A stretch of 64,000 nucleotides of DNA, from positions 194,040,954 to 194,104,953 of the forward strand of contig CM019063.1 of NCBI GenBank assembly GCA_009667805.1, read 5' to 3'. Of the stretch, positions 34,743-45,075 are shown in pieces. Under the pieces are notes generated by a model. That model ran no database searches, was not told the DNA's origin, and saw nothing but the letters and a program-made list of their open reading frames with translations. Each line of letters starts with the position of its first letter. Within the stretch, counting starts at the first letter, position 1. Made by a program: the position numbers and the translations under genes. The DNA comes from Leptobrachium leishanense (lineage: Eukaryota > Chordata > Amphibia > Anura > Megophryidae).

Positions 34743-35148
34743 GTGAGTGGAGAAATCACACAGTGACAGACCTACACAATCAGATATTTTTGAATTGTGA
34801 CTCCCATGAGGCTCAGCCAATTAAATGAGTGTGCATCATGGGAAATGTAGTTTCAAAACATCTGAAGGGCCAAAATTACTGAGCCTGGTCCTAAACACAT
34901 ACAGAGCAATCCACCTGTACGATCCGCAAATACATAGCAATGCATTGTACCCATAAACTCTGGAAACACACAGCATTGCATCTATACACTATTTTAGCAA
35001 GGGAACTTATTTCCCATGTGTCGGATATAATGGAATGCCTCAATACCTTGCTATACAAAACACCAATTTAAAAAAATGTCGAGATTTAAGAGTGTTTCCA
35101 GGATTTTAGAACATTGTGAATGTACAGTACGTGAATGGAAATTTCTAT

Positions 35149-35330
35149 CACCGTTATTCAGAGAAAGGTGAAAACCAGGATAACTGGCAGGAGAAGAGAA
35201 CAACCTAGACCAAATAACCGATTTGGAAGGTGAGATAAATGGGAGAATTTTTCTGGTTTGGCTACTTGGACCTAGAATTTTCACTTCTCCAGTCATTCTC
35301 TGGAGTGTCACCTATCTTTGAATATACCTG
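35149..35330. repeat. Palindromic MITE, copy 6 (PLA2G3 intron 1)
   Basis: CACCGTTATTCAGAGAAAGG to TCTTTGAATATACCTG, flanked by TAT at each end. Confidence 0.82.
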
Positions 35331-35591
35331 TATGTATTTGAGAGAGAAATTGTGTCCTAATGCAATAAAATAAGCTCTGCAAGTCTGCAGCAGCTAGAAT
35401 TTCTGAAAATCTTTGCTATGCCAGGAATAAGTAGTGGACAGAAATATTTGAGTTCCCTCACTGTTTTTTTAGTACTTGACCCATGAATATAACTACCTTC
35501 AATAAAACACACGCAGCACCACACATTCCCAAGTGACCTTGGGATAATTTGTTATTCTCTCACTGCCTGCACATTAGAGGTTCCTATACAA

Positions 35592-35753
35592 CAGGTCTAT
35601 TTACTAATGGTGAAGTCCGGAGAATTGGCAGAAGTAAAAATTCTAGGTCAAAATAGCCAAACCAGAAAAATTCACCCATTTATCTCACTTTCCAAATCGG
35701 CTATTTGGTCTAGATTCTCTTCTCCTGATTTTTGCCTTTAGTGAATAGACCTG
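35592..35753. repeat. Palindromic MITE, copy 7 (PLA2G3 intron 1)
   Basis: CAGGTCTATTTACTAATGG to TTTAGTGAATAGACCTG with the shared core in the opposite orientation to copy 6. Confidence 0.82.
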
Positions 35754-35949
35754 AAAGTATAAGAAGTATTAATTTACAGTAACCTTGTGCAACAGCAGAG
35801 CCACAAGAGAAGTGTGTAGCTCGGCTGAAATAGGACAGGAGCCATTATCATGAATGAGTGGGGATGTTAGAAGTAATGCTCGAAGTAAGGCCCTTCACGT
35901 CTGTACAGAAATCGTTTTCAAACTAAAGCTTAGGTTCCATTTTTCTCAG

Positions 35950-36082
35950 GTCTGTTTCGTGGGTTGGACATTTGCTGCAGAGAGCATGATCACTGTACGC
36001 CTCAAATACAATCCTTTGAGTTCCTGTATGGATTCCGAAACTATCGCCTACACACAGTGTCTCACTGCGACTGTGACCAGAG
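35950..36082 (+). CDS. PLA2G3: Group III secreted phospholipase A2, coding exon 2
   Basis: 133 nt between a TTTTTCTCAG acceptor and a GTGGGT donor. It completes the Gly codon of exon 1 and encodes the catalytic centre: LDICCREHDHC (residues 59-69), with the active-site His66 and the calcium ligand Asp67, both intact, followed by YGFRNYRLHTVSHCDCDQR with the CDC disulfide pattern of group III enzymes. All key residues for catalysis are present, so the product should be active. Confidence 0.93.
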
Positions 36083-36377
36083 GTGGGTTTGGCATACAGT
36101 ATTTTGTCTGAAATTTCAGATGGACCGACTCAATGGCGTATCCTGATCTAAATATTTTGCTCATATGGCTTTTTCAGCAATGTTTTGCCTCTTGCTAACT
36201 CTGCGAGTTCCATTGAAATCCTTGTAGATAGCACTTGCATTTTCTTTACTTTCAGCCGATAGCATCAAAAGGTTTATCAGCTCCAGCATCATGACGTGTT
36301 GATCTAGTAGCTGCTCTTTGTGAGGTGTCCATATATGTCTACTTTACACAAAGCTCCTCATTCCTATCCTTTTACAG

Positions 36378-36512
36378 GTTCAGAATGTGCCTCCAAGCTC
36401 TCAATGACACCATGTCCACGCTGGTTGGTACAATATATTTCAACTTCTTTGAGCCACCGTGCTTCACGTTAAATGATGAAGAACAATGTACAGAGTGGCA
36501 CTGGTGGAGAGG
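36378..36512 (+). CDS. PLA2G3: Group III secreted phospholipase A2, coding exon 3
   Basis: 135 nt, acceptor CCTTTTACAG and donor GTGAGT, phase 2 on both sides. It encodes FRMCLQALNDTMS..VG..YFNFFEPPCF and ends with CTEWHWWRG, the conserved Cys and Trp-rich close of the s-PLA2 domain. The ordered cysteines agree with the five-disulfide plan of this family. An NDT sequon is present. Confidence 0.92.
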
Positions 36513-37737
36513 GTGAGTACTTAACCCTTGTGCTTAATGTGTGTGGAAGCCTACATCCCTGTCTTTAACCGTGTATTTTATACTAGATCGGGATAGCTTG
36601 GGCCTTTTGTCCGAAACCATTTCTCAATTATTTGAAATTCATATGATCCAAGCTGATCTAATGTCTGATCTCATGAACCCTGATGATCTTGTCAGAGAGG
36701 AATAATAATAAAACATAATTTATTCAATTGGGGCTAAGTCAAAGATCTGCTCATTTTGTTACACATTATAAAAGAATTCCAATAACCATACTTGGTTAAA
36801 AGAAATAACCTGATCAAGTGTACACTTACTGGCCCAAACACAGGTGTAGTTAGGCTTGGTGATGCCCAAGGCAATCCACATTCTGCTTCACTCCTCCCCC
36901 TCCCTGATATCAAATAAAAAAAGAACATTGACATGAAATGAAATGACCAATAATCGCAACCTATTAGTGTCAATTAGAACAAAATCAATGAATCTTATTT
37001 ACACCAGGTGATTTCTAAGAACATGTGCCATAATTTACAGCTGGGAGTTTTATTACATTTTAGCTCTGTTATACACCTGCACACTTCAATTGTATTGGAC
37101 CTCTTAAAAGACTTTAGGGTAAACAATTTGGTGCCACTCTCCAATCTGCTGTCCATGCCTAGTTGGCCTATACAAGCATAAAGCTGGGTCTGTATTTGTG
37201 CAATTGTCCAAAGTCGTCCGACCAATCCCACAACATGCTTGAGATTCAGCCCTCGTCCACTGCCTCCGACTTCCATCGGACGACTTCAGATAACCTTGTG
37301 CATCTACAACAAACTAGTGATCTTTGTCAGACGAAGTCGGCACCATCTGGTACAATTACATGAAAAAAAGATTAATTGTATCGTTAAACTGTCGTGCCAT
37401 GGCAGGGAAATTGTCCCACAGAGAAGTGATTCAGGTCGACAGGCGAATCCCATAGGTTTCAATATAAAATAATATTTTAGATATTTTTATTCAATAGTTT
37501 AAGCCCTGTCAGCACCAGGGGCAGCGCCGGAGACCTCTGCATGCGTTTGGCAGCATTCAGCTGCAGGTTTTTTTTCTCAGTTCAGTGGCGTTCGGTCTTC
37601 ACTTCAGTCGATCTGGGTCGTCCATATTCAGTGCCAGTGGACAACTAAGATCGTTCAGGAGCTTTGAAAAAAGTTGTCTGTAGTTGGACGACCGAGTCAG
37701 TCTTCTGACTACACACCCAGTGGACGGCTAGCCTAAG

Positions 37738-38100
37738 GCTTATCTTAGTGGGCTCTCTTAATGGTCTCCCTATTACGTTCGCCAACTTGTATCTTCCCAC
37801 CTACAACCTCGTCCCCTTTCTTAGGAAGACCTATAAGCAGATTCAGTCGGTGTCCCAGGGTTCGCCATTTCTTTGTGGTGACTTTAATTGGTTGCCCAGC
37901 ACCCCTGTCGATACTCCTCCAAGAGTCTCCTTAACTACATCCATTATATGCAGGGTAACAAGGCAGGTAAGGTTTTAACGAAGGCAAGATTCCCCCAGAC
38001 CAAGATTGTGCACCTCTCTGCCCCTGGTGATCATCTGATTCAGCATTCAGCCTATATAGTTGAGACATTTACCCGCTACTAGGATTGCTTTGCAAGTTAT
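37738..38100 (+). pseudogene. L1/Tx1-type endonuclease fragment
   Basis: A 76-codon frame reads GSLNGLPITFANLYLP, then SPFLCGDFNWLPS, the L1-clade endonuclease blocks (..G...TFANIY.P and GGDFN). It is truncated on both sides and abuts an L2. Confidence 0.6.
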
Positions 38101-38109
38101 GTAATAAAT

Positions 38110-39870
38110 CAAACAGTGCTTCTTCTGAAGGAGGCGGGTATTTCCGTCTTTTACAGCATGCTTACCTACTCGCTCCTCAACTACTTCATTAACAAACTTA
38201 GACTGGAAATCTCTTCACTGCCCTCCTCCACCAAACTGTCAACCTCACTCCTTCATTCCCTGACCGTTCTTCTACTATGTCCACCTTTTCTACGGTCTCA
38301 GAGGAGGACGCCTTGGCACTTCTCATTTCTTCCTTCCTGACCACCTGTCTGCTTGATCCCATCCCCTCGCACCTTATTTGGTCTGTCCTACCGGTCATTG
38401 CACCTCCTTTTGACTCACATTTTCATCCTCACCCTTTCCTCTGGAGTCTTCCCCTCTGCATTTACACGTGCTCTGATCCCCCATTCTGAATAAATCCTCT
38501 CTTGATCCCACCTCCCTTTCAAACTACCGTCCTATCTCCTTGCTCTTCTTGCCTCCAAAATCTCAGAATGCCTGGTCTATAATCAGCTCACCAGTTAACG
38601 CCCTACTTGACCGCACCAGTCTGGCTTTCGCTCCCAGTACTCTGAGACTGCTCTGACCAAAGTGACTAATTTAGTTGCCGCTAAAAGCAAAGGTCACTTC
38701 TCTCTTTTCATTCATCTTGACCTGTTCGCTGCATTTGAGACGGTTGACCACCCTCTCCTGCTCCTCACGATGTGTCAACTTGGCCTAAATGACACTGCTC
38801 TCTTCCTATCTCTCCCTTTGCTCCTTCAATGTCTCTTTTGCTGGTGCCTCTCCTCCCACACCATTCCTCGCGCAGTTGTGGCACCTCGACCCTACTCTTC
38901 TTGATCTGTAGTACATCTCTTCCTATGGACTCCAATATCATCTCTATGCTCACGACACCCCAATCTACCTTTCCAATCGCTCTCCTCCTGTGCTGCAGTG
39001 TTATTGCTTGCCGGTCGGCTGTCTCCGACTGGATGACTTCCTGTTTCCTAAAGCTCAACCTCTCTAAAACTGAACTTCTAATATTCCATCCCTCCAAAGC
39101 CAATATTCCTGTGCCCATCTCCCTTTAGGTGAATAGTGCCACCATTGATCACTGGCTCGTTGCCTTTGTGTCCTCTTAGACTCTGATCTCTCCTTCAGTC
39201 GCTAACCAAATCCTGCTACTTCCACCTAAAAAAACATTGCACGCGTCCATCCCGGTCTTAATCAAGATTCTACTAAAATGCTCATCCAAACTCTTATCTC
39301 CTGCCTTGATTACTGTAAACTCCTTCTCGCTGGCCTTAAGAGATCCAAGACTCTCCCACTGCAGTCTGTAATGAACGCCTGTGCCAGGCTCATTCACCTC
39401 ACCTCCGCACCTCTCACACCTTTGTCAATCTCTACATTGGGTCCCTGTCTCCTATAGAATCCAATTCTGGTATCCAAATATTGGTGCTCACATACAAAGC
39501 TCTCAATAACCGCACCCCTGCCTACATCTATAAGGTACATCGCATCCCGACCACTTCGCTCTGCCAATGATCTGATGTTATCTTCTTTCTGTACCTGCTC
39601 CCCCCAACTCTTGCCTCCAGGACTTCTCCTGAACTGCCCCCTTCTCGTGGAACACCCTACCCCGCAACATTAGACACTCCTCGTCTCCTGGCCTTCAAGA
39701 TGTATCTGACACTTACCCTCACCTAGTGTGTCACCCCTCTCCTCTTAGAGTGTAAGCTCTCGAGCAGGGTCCTCCCTACTGTTCTATGTATATTTGTTAT
39801 TCTGTCGCTCCCATTGTACAGCACTACAGAACTTGTTGGCGCTTTATAAATACCTGTGACTGTAATTCTA
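38110..39870 (+). mobile_element. L2 LINE, 5'-truncated and decayed
   Basis: Broken frames give L2 ORF2 pieces: SEEDALALLISSF, NYRPISLL, then [18 protein letters not shown] (catalytic block A region), SDWMTSCFLKLNLSKTELLIF, LLKCSSKLL and LDY.K. The 3' end GTACAGCACTACAGAACTTG and TTGGCGCTTTATAAATA is typical. Many stops. It lies in PLA2G3 intron 3, in the same direction as the gene. Confidence 0.85.
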
Positions 39871-40093
39871 TACAACAGGCTGATCTCCTAGCCCCATTTA
39901 CAGAAGACTGGGTACTCAGAGTCCTAGCTATTAAGCAACTCCACAAAAATAAAGCGCCAATAAAACGCTAATTTTGCACCTTGCTCTTCTCACAGTTTTG
40001 CTTGGATAAAGTCTATGAAACGGAATTTTAAAAATATGCTTCTTTAAAAAATAGCACCATTCTTTAAATATGTTATCATTTGTTGCTTCACAG

Positions 40094-40538
40094 ATGTAAA
40101 AAGCGTGGTTTGGTACCAAAGGCTGAGCTATGGAAACAAGACCCTTATAACCATACCCAACCCACAGGCAAATATAACGCTGTCCCCATTACTGACAAAA
40201 AGGAACAAACCGTTGTTAATTCCCCACAAAGGAGAAAACACAGCTTGTCCCACAGCCATCAAGAGCGAAAAATTGCAAATCCATTGACTTCAAACAAAGA
40301 GGACTCTTCAAACCCTGCTTTCACTCTAAAGGGCAAAACTCCTGTTATTCCATGTTCTACTCGCGTATCAGGTGCTAACAAGGGCAGACGAAGGAGGCTC
40401 CTGAAGAAGCAGAGGAAGGGTTGTGATGGGCAGGAAAACACCATTAAATCTCACCAAGGCCTGGAAGTGTTGGACTCAGTGAAAGAACAAAATACTGACA
40501 AAAATGTGCAAAAAGAGTTGGAGAAAGAGTCTCTCTGA
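40094..40538 (+). CDS. PLA2G3: Group III secreted phospholipase A2, terminal exon 4
   Basis: 445 nt after a TTGCTTCACAG acceptor; stop TGA 40536-40538. The phase matches exon 3 (GG plus A), and the four exons sum to 291 codons with no break. It starts CKKRGLVPKAELW, the usual continuation after the WW.GC motif, and then forms a hydrophilic tail rich in Lys, Arg, Ser and Gln (for example GRRRRLLKKQRKG) with no further Cys-rich domain. The mammalian protein continues with a second Cys-rich C-terminal domain, not found downstream here. So the frog product resembles the compact reptile and insect forms in layout, with an added basic tail. A longer splice form using distant exons is possible but unsupported. 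Confidence 0.85.
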
Positions 40539-40686
40539 GACTTCGAGCAAACTACAGACAATTTGGCAATTGATGTTTATAATGAAAGTGGAAGACTGTG
40601 GTAAAATATGTAGGATAGTAACTTGTTTACAGGTTTTAAATCTGCCCAACAGCACCTTGGATCCCAATCCCACTTTTCCCAAATTA

Positions 40687-40692
40687 AATAAA
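40687..40692 (+). promoter_or_regulatory. Polyadenylation signal of PLA2G3
   Basis: AATAAA 148 nt after the stop codon, the first on this strand; a plausible 3' end at about 40705-40720. Confidence 0.5.
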
Positions 40693-40802
40693 AATCACAG
40701 AAGTTCCAAGATGGCAGAGAAGCAGGGTGAGAAAAAGGGACATGTGAATGTTCTATTATTGTCCGTATACATAGAGATTTTCTTGGATAAAGTTGTTGAA
40801 AT

Positions 40803-40831
40803 GTATGTATGTATGTATATATATATATATA
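40803..40831 (+). repeat. TATG/TA microsatellite
   Basis: Short TGTATGTATG then TATATATATA run. Confidence 0.8.
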
Positions 40832-41097
40832 ATCTCTGATCTTTAAAACACAAGCCCCATGAGGCAGGAACAAGTTAAAGGGGACTCCTAGCCCTTTTTC
40901 TTTTTTACAGAATGTTGTAAATAGTAAAATTTTGTATATATCCTGTGTTAAAAGTTAGATCTGAAATTGTTACCAATTTAAATAAGTCTGGTGTTTCTTT
41001 TTGCATGTTGTACAAATTATCCTCCTGTTTCACCTCCCTATGTATCCCAGTTCCCTCCCTGTCCCATCTATTCTTGCTTATGTACCGGTCCTACTAG

Positions 41098-41256
41098 CAG
41101 GGTTATTCAGAGAAAGGTGAAACTCAGGAGAACGTTTGGAGAATTGAAAATTCTAGGTCAAAATAGCCAAACCAGAAAAATTCTCCCATTTATCTCACTT
41201 TCCATATCCGCTATTTTGATCTAGAATTTTCACTTCTCCAGAGTTTCACCTTTCAC
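41098..41256. repeat. Palindromic MITE, copy 8
   Basis: CAGGGTTATTCAGAGAAAGG to CAGAGTTTCACCTTTCACAG; the right end is degraded. Confidence 0.8.
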
Positions 41257-41525
41257 AGTCTACCGCTGCAAATTGACTTTATTAGAACACTCCATGTTGG
41301 CTCTCCCTTATTTGCCACAAACAGGGCCGGATTTGAACCTCAGGAGCCTGTAGGCACAGAAATGCGGAGCGCCCCTACCCCCCCCCCAAAACAAGAAAAG
41401 AAACATGCCAAAATTACTATGCAAATTTTTGTTTTGAGGCAAAAAAAACTTAAAAAACTGAAACTGTTTGTTTTTTTTCTCCGTGCTCAAATCAAAAGAA
41501 GGGGCAGAATCTGTTGCCTTAGTTG

Positions 41526-43403
41526 AATTAGTTACAGTTACAAGTACTTATAAAGCGCCAACAAATTCCTTAGCAATGTATAATGGGAGAAACAAAATAA
41601 CAAATATACATACATGTTACACACATCAGAAGGAGAGAGGACCCTGCTCAAGAGCTTACACCCTAAGAGGAGAGGGGTGACACATTACGTGAGGATGAAT
41701 AGGGTATTTGAAGTAGCGGGTTGCATGAGGACTGAATGTGAAGATGGAGCAGGAAATGACAGTGGGGTATCATTGAGAGAGCTGATCGGCTTCTCTAGTA
41801 ATGCATTTTCAGAGACTTCTTGATGGACTGGAGAGACGGGCGAGTCTGATGTTGCAGGGGAGAGAGTTCCATAGAAAGGGTGCAGCTCTGGAGAAGTCTT
41901 GAAGGCGAAAATTGGGGGGTGCGGGTACGAGGAACTGATAGTATCAGATAATTGGCCGAGCGAAGTGGTGGGGATGGGATGTACCTGCTAATAAGGAAGG
42001 AGATGTAGGCAGGGGAGCGGTTATGGAGAACTTTGTATGTGAGCACCAATATAATAAATTGGATTCTAAAGGAAACAGGGAGCCAGTGTAGAGATTGACA
42101 GAGAGGTGAGGTGCAGGAGGTGAGGTGTATGAGTCTGGCACAGGCGTTGTTTACAGACTGCAGAGGGAGAATCTGGGATCTCTTAAGGCCAGAGAGAAGG
42201 AGGTTACAGTAGTCGAGGCGGGTGCTAATAAGAGCTTGGATGAGCATTTTAGTAGAGTCTGGATTAAGAAAGGGACGGATGCGGCAATGTTTTTTAGGTG
42301 GAAGTAGCAAGATTTGGTTAGAGACTGACTGTGAGGAGTAAAGGATAGATTGGAGTCCAAGAGGACCCTGAGGCAATGGAACTTGAGAGGTAGAAGTAAT
42401 GGTGGCACCATTCACCTGAAGAGAAATTGGCCCAGGAATGGAGGTTTTAGAGGGAGGGAAGATGAGAAGTTCAGTTTCAGAGAGGTGGAGCTTTAGGAAA
42501 CGGGAAGTCATCCAGTCGAAAACAGCCGATGGACAGTATTACAGCCTGCCTAACACCGGAGGAGAGCAATCGAGAGAGGAAAGGTAGATTTGGGTGTCAT
42601 CAGCATAGAGGTTATATTGGAATCCATAGGAAGAGATGAAGTTGTCCAAAGAGGCAGCGTAGGGGATCGATAAGCGTAGGGGACCCAGAACAGAGCTGTG
42701 AGGTACCCCAACTGAAAGAGGAACTGGTGGTGAAGAGACACCAGCGAAGGAGACACTGAAGGAGCGAAAAGAGAGACAGGAAGAGGACCAGGAGAGAGTG
42801 ATGTCACTGAGGCCAAGTTGACGTAGCGTGAGGAGCAGGAGAGGGTGATCACCAGTGTTGAATGCAGCGGAAAGGTCAAGAGGAATAAGGAGGGAGAAGT
42901 GACCTTCGGTTTCAGTGGCAGCTAAATCATTAGTCACCTTGGTCAGAGCAGTCTCTGTAGATTGTTGGGAGTGAAAGCCGGACTGTTGCAGATCAAGGAG
43001 AGTGTTAGCAGAAAGAAAACTGATGAGCTGGTTATAGACCAGACGGTCTATGATTTTGGAGGCAAAGGGGAGCAGAGAGATGGGACAGTAGAGGGATGGA
43101 GGTAGGATCAAGAGATGGCTTTTTTAGAATGGGGTGATCAAAGCACGTTTGAATACAGAGGAGAAGATTCCAGAGGAGAGGGAGAGGTTAAAAATATGAG
43201 TCAAAGCAGGGACAGTAACTGGTAGGACAGGCCGTATAAGGTGATCAAGTGGACAGGTGGTCGGGTAGGAGGACATAAGAAGTTCTGTTACATCCTCCTC
43301 TGAGACTGTAGAAAAGGAAGACAAAGCAGAAGAGGGGGCAGGGAGTGAGGGAGTCAGTGGGGTAGAATGGTTAAAGGAGGAGGGCAGTGAATGCAGCAGC
43401 ATT
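41526..43403 (-). mobile_element. L2 LINE, 5'-truncated, minus strand
   Basis: Minus-strand frames give SEEDVTELLMSSYPT, then [73 protein letters not shown] and [17 protein letters not shown] (catalytic YADD), followed by the 238-codon C-terminal piece with LKLHLSETELLIFPPS, STRLDYCNLLLSGL and LHWLPVSFRIQFIILVLTYKVLH. The 3' end is at about 41526 (ACTTATAAAGCGCCAAC on plus). Less decayed than the copy at 38-40 kb and opposite in direction. Confidence 0.9.
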
Positions 43404-43489
43404 GTTTGTTTTTTTATGTAAAAGCATATATTGTCTCTGCTGTAGAACAGAAAAAAAATATTTTGCATTTACTTTTTCATTTTTTTTGT

Positions 43490-43900
43490 TATTACACCTT
43501 ACATGATCTTGTTTGGTATCATAGTAAAGACTAGACTCTGACCTTTCCAATGACACCTCACTTAACCTTGTGCGATGTAACAATTCAGAGGATGCAGGTT
43601 CCAAAGTCCTCCTGTCCCTCCTCGCTGCAGTGCCACGGTCTGTGAATTAAACAATGCGTTACTTCACCAGATACACACTTGCTGGCAGTATGGTAAATGA
43701 GGCGAGTTAGTGCAGCATCACTGTTCACTTTATAATTGTAAACTGAATAATAGATATTTTAATAGATATTTTATTTTTACATAAATCTAACCTGGTTATA
43801 TTTGGTATCACTAGAAAGGCAATAAGCTGACCTTTCCAATGATACCTCATATGTCCCTCTAGCCCTTAGTGCTCCAGAGATACAGTGGTCTAAATTATTG
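43490..43900 (+). repeat. Dispersed repeat shared with 14703-15360
   Basis: Two related units, each with TTTGGTATCA.....AGGC/AGAC...CTGACCTTTCCAATGA.ACCTCA, and GAGTTAGTGCAGCATCACTG between them. Reverse-complement relative of 14703-15360. Class unknown. Confidence 0.55.
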
Positions 43901-44123
43901 CAAATTGTAAAAAAAAACTAAATCTATATAATTTGTTTTTTACACAAAGAGGAAGGCGCCCCCTTGTGGCAGGCGCTTGTAGGCACATGCCTACTCTGCC
44001 TAATGGTAAATCCGGCCCTGGGCACAAAAATATGTTTTTGCATAGAAAAAGTGCAATGTTCATATAATTGTTACAAGAAGACACAAATGCAACAATTCCA
44101 AGAAAATTATATAACATCTAAAG

Positions 44124-44261
44124 CAGGGATCTCAAACTTTGGCACCCCAGGCGCCTATCTCTTATGCATTTTTCAAAGATGTCTGGGAGTTACTAGATAG
44201 CCAGAGAATCAAAGACGTTGTGGTTCTACACAAGCTAGGAGGCAAGAGTTTGACATCTCTG
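44124..44261. repeat. Short hAT-like MITE (138 bp)
   Basis: CAGGGATCTCAAACTTTGGC and GCAAGAGTTTGACATCTCTG are imperfect inverted ends. No clear 8-bp duplication. Confidence 0.5.
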
Positions 44262-44874
44262 TAATTCTTCTCAATGCTCTAAATTAGTCGGAAAAGTGAA
44301 CCACTGACAACTCCTTAAACTAGCTTGGTGTGCAATAGCACACTGATGTAGTTAATGTGCCTGCATGGATTTGACCCATGGAAGACTATCCAGTAAGGCA
44401 CTGATTAACAGCACAACAACATAAAGTTTATTAACCCTTACAAGCCTTCAGAGAGGAGGGAAGACATCCACTTTGTAGGTCTGTCACATCAGCCTGTGAC
44501 AACAGGGGGAGAAGGAAGGTACTCCACACACAATGACCATTAAAATGCACTTGGAAAGGGGATACGGACTAGAGAACCTCTTTTTATACCTGTATTATGA
44601 CAACTGACTCATTTTGTTGGGTTGTTAAGAAAATATTATCATCCAATGTATTATTTTTCAGATGGCAATATTAATAAAACATTTTTTTTTAATGAATGGT
44701 TTCTAAACTGGTATTGAAATTCCACAAATCCAATTAATCACGTGATGTGGTATAGCATGCATCTGTATTTCTATGTGAATGGTTACTGTAAATTTATATA
44801 TTGGTTTTAATTATTCAATCTTACACGCAGACATAAAAATGGGAGTAGTGGGTACATATAGCAAGAGGTGATAT
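44262..44874. other. No gene seen
   Basis: AT-rich; no feature recognised. Confidence 0.3.
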
Positions 44875-45075
44875 GTGCCTATCTCTGTTAGTGTGCCCCA
44901 AGGTTCAGTACTGGGCTTTCTTTTTTCAATCTACGCTGCCTCTCTAGGCAAATTGATCAGCTCTTTTGGATTCCAGTACCACCTATACGCTGATGACACT
45001 CAAATATATCTCTCCTGCTCTCTTGGAATGAGTCACTGACGGTCTCTCTGCCGTCTTGAACTGGATGTCTGCGGT
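44875..45075 (+). mobile_element. L2 LINE, left part of a split copy
   Basis: GTGCCCCAAGGTTCAGTACTGGG (VPQGSVLG) then [19 protein letters not shown], the L2 palm motif, up to CTTGAACTGGATGTCTGCGG. The L2 frame resumes at 53017, so the CR1 (with its L1) interrupts it. Confidence 0.85.

Larger units (their letters stand above)
34743..35949 (+). other. PLA2G3 intron 1
   Basis: GTGAGT donor, TTTTTCTCAG acceptor, phase 1. Contains palindromic MITE copies 6 and 7 and otherwise unremarkable AT-rich sequence. Confidence 0.85.
36513..40093 (+). other. PLA2G3 intron 3, transposon-laden
   Basis: 3.6-kb intron between exons 3 and 4. From 37738 it holds an L1-type endonuclease relic and from about 38110 to 39870 an L2 LINE. 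37170-37735 may be another inverted-repeat element (GCTGGGTCTGTA at one end, TACACACCCAG at the other), but this is weak. 36600-37160 shows nothing recognisable. Confidence 0.8.
41322..44020. mobile_element. Non-autonomous hAT-like element holding an L2
   Basis: Perfect 13-bp inverted ends CAGGGCCGGATTT and AAATCCGGCCCTG, followed inward by related sequence with TGTAGGCACA on both sides. The flanks GCCACAAA (41314-41321) and GGCACAAA (44021-44028) differ at one base, an 8-bp hAT-type duplication. An L2 LINE fills 41526-43403 and an unclassified repeat 43490-43900. No transposase. Confidence 0.78.

Noticed and set aside
41322..44020. CRISPR or segmental inverted duplication for the 38-43 kb inverted repeats
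   Set aside because: The repeats are two L2 LINE copies in opposite directions with different truncation and decay; no spacer array exists.
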